In this document: one piece after another, positions 60,640 through 64,000 of the stretch
Layout of the letters: every line of letters begins with the position of its first letter
Numbering within the stretch: the first letter of the stretch is position 1
Program-made: the position numbers and the translations under genes
Source of the DNA: JAAZKI01 sp012799905
Lineage (GTDB): Bacteria > Verrucomicrobiota > Lentisphaeria > Oligosphaerales > Oligosphaeraceae
NCBI GenBank assembly: GCA_050949415.1
Contig: JBMNFR010000009.1
Coordinates: 744,001 to 808,000, forward strand
Direction: 5' to 3'
DNA length: 64,000 nucleotides
The notes under the pieces: model-generated
What the model was told of the DNA's origin: nothing
The model's database searches: none
Seen by the model: the letters and a program-made list of their open reading frames with translations, nothing else

Positions 60640-62691
60640 TTATTTTATCTTATAATGTATAATCTCAAAACTGCGAGGCGTAGGAAGCTTAACAGCAAAA
60701 CACGTCATTTCATATCCTTTCATCGTCGTTTTCCTCCCGGAAAAATATTCCACTTTATATTCGGCGATGGGATTGAGCGTATCAAAATCCAAGGAGATTG
60801 CCTCCTGTGTATATGGACTCTGTTTTCTTCGGAAAACTTGGATAAAGCCCTCGTCTTTTTCGGGAATATGGGTCTGCACGGCATTCCATTTAGTCATATC
60901 TAATTCGGGCGAATCAATCAGGGGATAGACGTCTCCGCACAGTCGTGCGTCACGCAAGAGTTTTGCCCATTTCAGCAGTTTTCTATGCATGATGTAATTA
61001 TGGCCTGGCTTTGGCTCTCGTCCATGATACTGCCAGATTTTGCTTCCGTAGCCGCCTCCGAAAGCGCAGGCCGCATGATAGGGGTCTTCTTCTCCCCAGT
61101 TCAGGGTTCCGTGCAGCGGGAGCCAGTCATCCAGGAACATATTTTCGAATGTAATGCACTCTTCTTCATACTCGGAATAGCAGGCATAATCGCTTTGGCA
61201 CATGGGAAAAGAAAGGGAAGCGGTTTTGTAGTTCAGGCGACGTCCTCCGCTGGAGCAGTTGTCGATGAAACTGTCTGGGAAGTGTTTCCTGATATCAGTC
61301 CAGAACTGATGAAATCCTTCCACGTACTTCATCTCGGTCACTCCGACCCGGTCCGGCGCATCGCCGCTGCACCAGAACGGCCAGGCGTCCATGTTGAAAT
61401 CCTCCCGATAATCGTCGATGCCCTCTTTTTCCATGATGCCAATCACCAGTTCGGTCAGATATTCTCTTGCTTCAGGGATGCCTAAATTCAGCAGGAAATT
61501 AGTGTTTTTCCCCTCACGCATGGCCTGCCAGTCTCCCAGGAGCCACTCAGGATGCTCGGTCAAAAGAGGACTTCCCGACAGGGAGGAAATCCGCTGGGTT
61601 TCAAACCAGACCAGGAACCGCATGCCTGCGTCGTGGATGGCGTCTGACAAGGGCCGCAATCCATCTGGATGCGCATAACGATTGATCGCCCAAGAGCCGA
61701 CGCGCTGAGGCCAGTCACTCTTAAAATCACTTTCCTCCAGAAAATGCGGGCATGGCGCATCTTTTCCCATCCATCCGGCGTCCATCCAAAGAGATTCGTA
61801 GGGAAGATTCTTCTCTTTAATCAGCTGACAAAGCTTAATCTGATGTTCTGATTCAAAACCGCCCCAGGTGCAGAAGCAAATCGGCGGTTTCAGAAGCTCG
61901 CCGCGGCTGTCTCGCGGCGCATGATGCTCAATCATAAAACGACGGAATTCATTTTGACCGCTACGAATGCTCGTATTTTCTCTGAAATGCAGCAATATCC
62001 CCGGCTGCATCAACTTTTCACCAGGCAGCAAACGGAAATGAGAGCGCTTCATACCACCGCGAATGCGGCTTTTCTTGCCACCGTTCATGCTGAGGACGCC
62101 GGTCTCCTTTTCCACGGAAAATTTCCATCCTCCACTCCATCCGATTCCGATGTTGACTCCATTCATGGTGTCGGCATCGACTCCGAAGAAAGGAAGATAA
62201 TCAGTGGAACACCATGCTCCTTGGCATTCCAGCTCCAGTTTATTGACGCCTGGACGGCTAAAGAGGTCTCGCCTTTGTGGCAGGAAATCAACCCCAGAAG
62301 CCTTGGAGCCGAGGTTGTAGCGCACCGAAATGCGCCCGCTGATAAAATACTCGTTGTTCTTGAGTTTCTGCTCTCCAAAGGTCAGCGGGTCCTCAGCTTC
62401 GATGTCCAGCGCCAGAAAATCGGAAATTATGCCGGAAGGTTCATTGCCGATGTTTTCGAGATAAGGAGTATACTCAATGACAGGATAATATTCATATTCA
62501 ATGACATCTAAAATTATCCTGACCATGCCGGGAATAAAATCATAAACGAGTTTGTAGTGTTCGTCGTCCTCACGAATCATTTGACAGGGTATATCAGCGA
62601 GGTCAGCTGGTTTGCCGTCGTAAAGAAAAGAGAAAGGCTTGACAGCGCTTTTCTCCTGAAGCATGGACTTGAGCAATTCCAGAGAATACAT
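60640..62691 (-). CDS. GH36-type alpha-galactosidase-like glycosidase
   Basis: 683 residues, cytoplasmic. An N-terminal beta-sandwich (~1-250) is followed by a TIM barrel: FCTWGGFESEHQIK, LWMDAGWMG, FLVWFETQRIS, the nucleophile Asp431 in YREDFN, the DNCSSGGRRLNYKT loop (residues ~477-490) and acid/base candidate Asp501 in CQSDYACYS. This order fits clan GH-D, family 36, with motif variants (CSSGGRR for CSSGGGR), so the substrate may not be an alpha-galactoside. The gene is A/T-richer than the bulk of the window and has no close operon partner. Confidence 0.8.
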   Translation of the reverse strand: MYSLELLKSMLQEKSAVKPFSFLYDGKPADLADIPCQMIREDDEHYKLVYDFIPGMVRIILDVIEYEYYPVIEYTPYLENIGNEPSGIISDFLALDIEAEDPLTFGEQKLKNNEYFISGRISVRYNLGSKASGVDFLPQRRDLFSRPGVNKLELECQGAWCSTDYLPFFGVDADTMNGVNIGIGWSGGWKFSVEKETGVLSMNGGKKSRIRGGMKRSHFRLLPGEKLMQPGILLHFRENTSIRSGQNEFRRFMIEHHAPRDSRGELLKPPICFCTWGGFESEHQIKLCQLIKEKNLPYESLWMDAGWMGKDAPCPHFLEESDFKSDWPQRVGSWAINRYAHPDGLRPLSDAIHDAGMRFLVWFETQRISSLSGSPLLTEHPEWLLGDWQAMREGKNTNFLLNLGIPEAREYLTELVIGIMEKEGIDDYREDFNMDAWPFWCSGDAPDRVGVTEMKYVEGFHQFWTDIRKHFPDSFIDNCSSGGRRLNYKTASLSFPMCQSDYACYSEYEEECITFENMFLDDWLPLHGTLNWGEEDPYHAACAFGGGYGSKIWQYHGREPKPGHNYIMHRKLLKWAKLLRDARLCGDVYPLIDSPELDMTKWNAVQTHIPEKDEGFIQVFRRKQSPYTQEAISLDFDTLNPIAEYKVEYFSGRKTTMKGYEMTCFAVKLPTPRSFEIIHYKIK

Positions 62692-62816
62692 TTTCCTTCT
62701 CCCGGTTTTACAATGTCATAACAATAAGGACGCCGCAACAGCGATTGTGCTTAATAAAGTAATCGTCTTCCTCAGGACATACAAGCTGAAGAGAGAAAAA
62801 CCAGCCGGGCAAAAGG
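62692..62816. promoter_or_regulatory. Leader of the GH36-like gene
   Basis: A short, A/T-moderate stretch between the GH36 start and the mosaic element. No clear promoter or operator was identified. Confidence 0.3.
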
Positions 62817-63089
62817 TAATCGGTCACTCATTGATACTCAAGATTCTGGCGCACAGCGGAGTCAGGAAAGGGGCGAGGGGCGAGGGGCGAGGGGCGAGAG
62901 TGAGTTTGGACTACGCTGGCCACCTGTCCACACCGTCCACATCTTTTTGCGCCGTAGGCGCTTAACCATGCTTAACCCCAGGCTTTAGCCTGGGGACGGA
63001 CGTGCCCGAAAGTAGTGCCTTGTAAAGGCACTACAGTTAGCGCTGGAAACGTGCTGTCGGGATGACCGTTATCAATGAGTGACCGCTTA
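62817..63089. mobile_element. Best-preserved mosaic element with near-perfect 20-bp terminal inverted repeats
   Basis: The left end TAATCGGTCACTCATTGATA (62817-62836) pairs with the right end TATCAATGAGTGACCGCTTA (63070-63089) with one mismatch. Interior modules, left to right: four (GGGGCGA) heptamers, a GTCCACACCGTCCAC segment, the GGCGCTTAACCATGCTTAA plus CCCCAGGCTTTAGCCTGGGG palindrome, a GTAGTGCCTTGTAAAGGCAC hairpin and CAGTTAGCGCTGGAAACG. Same layout, reversed, as 10918-11166. It contains no gene. Confidence 0.75.
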
Positions 63090-63105
63090 CGGGCAAAAGG
63101 GCTAA

Positions 63106-63165
63106 CGCCAAAAAAACGCCAGGGACGTCAAGAAAAAATCTTGGCACCCCTGGCGTCTTGGCAGT
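63106..63165 (-). terminator. Imperfect hairpin downstream of the PHP gene
   Basis: ACGCCAGGGACGTCAAGA pairs imperfectly with TCTTGGCACCCCTGGCGT; outer GCCAA/TTGGC bases extend it. Related to the perfect hairpin at 13232-13279. It lies about 40 bases past the PHP stop on that gene's strand. Confidence 0.45.
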
Positions 63166-63205
63166 TTAATGTATTTTTCAGCTCTTCCGCTGGACGCTTT
63201 TCTTC

Positions 63206-64000
63206 TTACTTCGCCCAATATTTGTCAAAAAGTGCGGGCACGCGTCCTTGCAAGGGCTTGAGGGCTTCAACAGCGGCAGCGTCGCCAGCAACGGCTTTGA
63301 CCAGCAATTCGCCTTCCTCAGCGCAAAGCTTGTCATGGTGCTTTGGATAGTAGTGAGTAAAGAGGAAGATGGCGAAGCGCCCCAGGCGGAAATCGCCGTG
63401 GGCGCGATGCTGATTGGTTCTGTGGTCGACCTCGACTGCGATGCAGTTGCCTTTGCGGATATTGGCGGCAATGTCGCTGAAAGACAGGGATTCCGACAAA
63501 ATCAGCGTGTAGGCTCTGCCGAGATTGGCTGATGCGTGCGCATCAGTGATGCCGATGCCAGGCCAGGCCCGACCTTGGGCGCGCAATTCGTGATAATGGA
63601 GAATGCCCAAGTCGCTGCTGCCGCCATTAAGGACTTCAAAAGCGTCAAACTGGCCTTTTTGCAGCAGGTAGTCGGAGAGTGCCGCCGGGATATACTGGCG
63701 ATCCGAAGGCCTCCAATAGGGATGGCAGTACACTGCTATGCCGCCGAGTTCACGGATTTTATTCCACACAACCACGCTGGCAGCTGCCTGATAATGGAGG
63801 TTTTCCGGCAATTCCTTCGGATCGATGCGGGCTTTTTCGGCAGCGACAGCCGCATCGTATTCAGCGCGCTTTTCGGTAAACCACTCGGTGAGGCCGGAGC
63901 TGGTGCCAAGTCCGAGGATATGCACGCCATTGCCAGGGCTGTGGATTTCTTCGCCGGTGAAGCAGCGCATATCAGTGGGCAGCTTGGCAAAGGTGCTGAT
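63206..64000 (-). CDS. PHP-domain metal-dependent hydrolase (N-terminus beyond window)
   Basis: The frame is open to the last base, so the start lies past 64000; 265 residues are visible. PHP-type features: IAVYCHPYWRPS (metal His), FDAFEVLNGGSS, and GIGITDAHAS (Asp/His ligands). The visible C-terminal part ends in a short helical tail. PHP proteins are phosphoesterases or phosphatases; the first metal motif (HxH) is outside the window, so activity cannot be judged. Confidence 0.75.
   Translation of the reverse strand: MSTFAKLPTDMRCFTGEEIHSPGNGVHILGLGTSSGLTEWFTEKRAEYDAAVAAEKARIDPKELPENLHYQAAASVVVWNKIRELGGIAVYCHPYWRPSDRQYIPAALSDYLLQKGQFDAFEVLNGGSSDLGILHYHELRAQGRAWPGIGITDAHASANLGRAYTLILSESLSFSDIAANIRKGNCIAVEVDHRTNQHRAHGDFRLGRFAIFLFTHYYPKHHDKLCAEEGELLVKAVAGDAAAVEALKPLQGRVPALFDKYWAK

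Noticed and set aside
1..64000. tRNA, rRNA or riboswitch genes
   Set aside because: I saw no cloverleaf with the GGTTCGANTCC T-loop and no known aptamer core; a dedicated covariance-model scan would be needed to exclude weak ones.

Overview
The window is a chromosomal segment of a diderm, probably anaerobic bacterium, most likely from the PVC group (Lentisphaerota / Verrucomicrobiota-like). The call rests on outer-membrane lipid-transfer proteins (MlaA; YdbH with a YnbE-YdbL fusion), a DUF6785-type membrane protein, a GxDLY/SGNH hydrolase, many unusual hydrolases (GH29-like, GH36, two ceramidase-like, two PIG-L) and long repeat-filled intergenic gaps. An oxygen-sensitive type of enzyme (indolepyruvate:ferredoxin oxidoreductase), a PPi-dependent phosphofructokinase and a LarA-type racemase suggest an anaerobic fermenter. 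No rRNA, tRNA, CRISPR array, prophage or transposase gene was seen. The lineage call is inference.

Layout. 1-4.5 kb: end of a beta-propeller-like protein, then a YdbH-like giant AsmA-family protein translationally coupled to a YnbE-YdbL fusion lipoprotein. 5-8.2 kb (minus): prfB with a classical +1 programmed frameshift, then transketolase and a strong terminator. 8.4-13.2 kb: amidohydrolase; an Lrp regulator with a DMT exporter; a GH-like protein with a SIS-domain protein. 14-17.2 kb: orphan FtsQ-like protein, GxDLY-SGNH hydrolase, and a secreted chagasin-like protein with Pro/Gln repeats. 17.5-23.5 kb: phasin-like protein, folC, nitroreductase, NfeD protease, and an MlaA-alpha/beta-hydrolase fusion. 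23.5-27.3 kb (minus): pfp-tcdA-larA operon. 27.4-28.2 kb: 52-bp tandem repeat array before the prepilin peptidase gene. 29.8-33.7 kb: coiled-coil membrane protein, two microproteins, murG and a PIG-L deacetylase. 34-41 kb: a heptanucleotide array directly before fusA, then a ROK kinase, a large membrane protein and a ceramidase-like protein. 41.8-48.6 kb: RpiB-SHMT fusion, GH29-like protein, cysQ-cysD-cysNC. 49-54.9 kb: second ceramidase-like protein, iorB-paaK-iorA, lipoprotein. 55.4-57.8 kb: metallophosphoesterase fused to a degenerate SGNH domain, and a second PIG-L. 57.8-62.7 kb (minus, visibly more A/T-rich): membrane protein, alpha/beta hydrolase, GH36. The window ends inside a PHP-domain gene.

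Three things stand out. First, the gaps hold a family of short mosaic elements bounded by imperfect terminal inverted repeats (about TAATCGGTCA..CATTGATA). They carry interchangeable modules: heptamer arrays, GTCCA arrays and hairpins. No transposase is in view. Second, several heptanucleotide minisatellites of unrelated sequence recall cyanobacterial STRR repeats, and one fills the leader of fusA. Third, gene fusions are frequent: YnbE-YdbL, MlaA-hydrolase, RpiB-SHMT, CysN-CysC, metallophosphoesterase-pseudoSGNH. Two of them (YnbE-YdbL and MlaA-hydrolase) point to a streamlined envelope lipid-transport toolkit.
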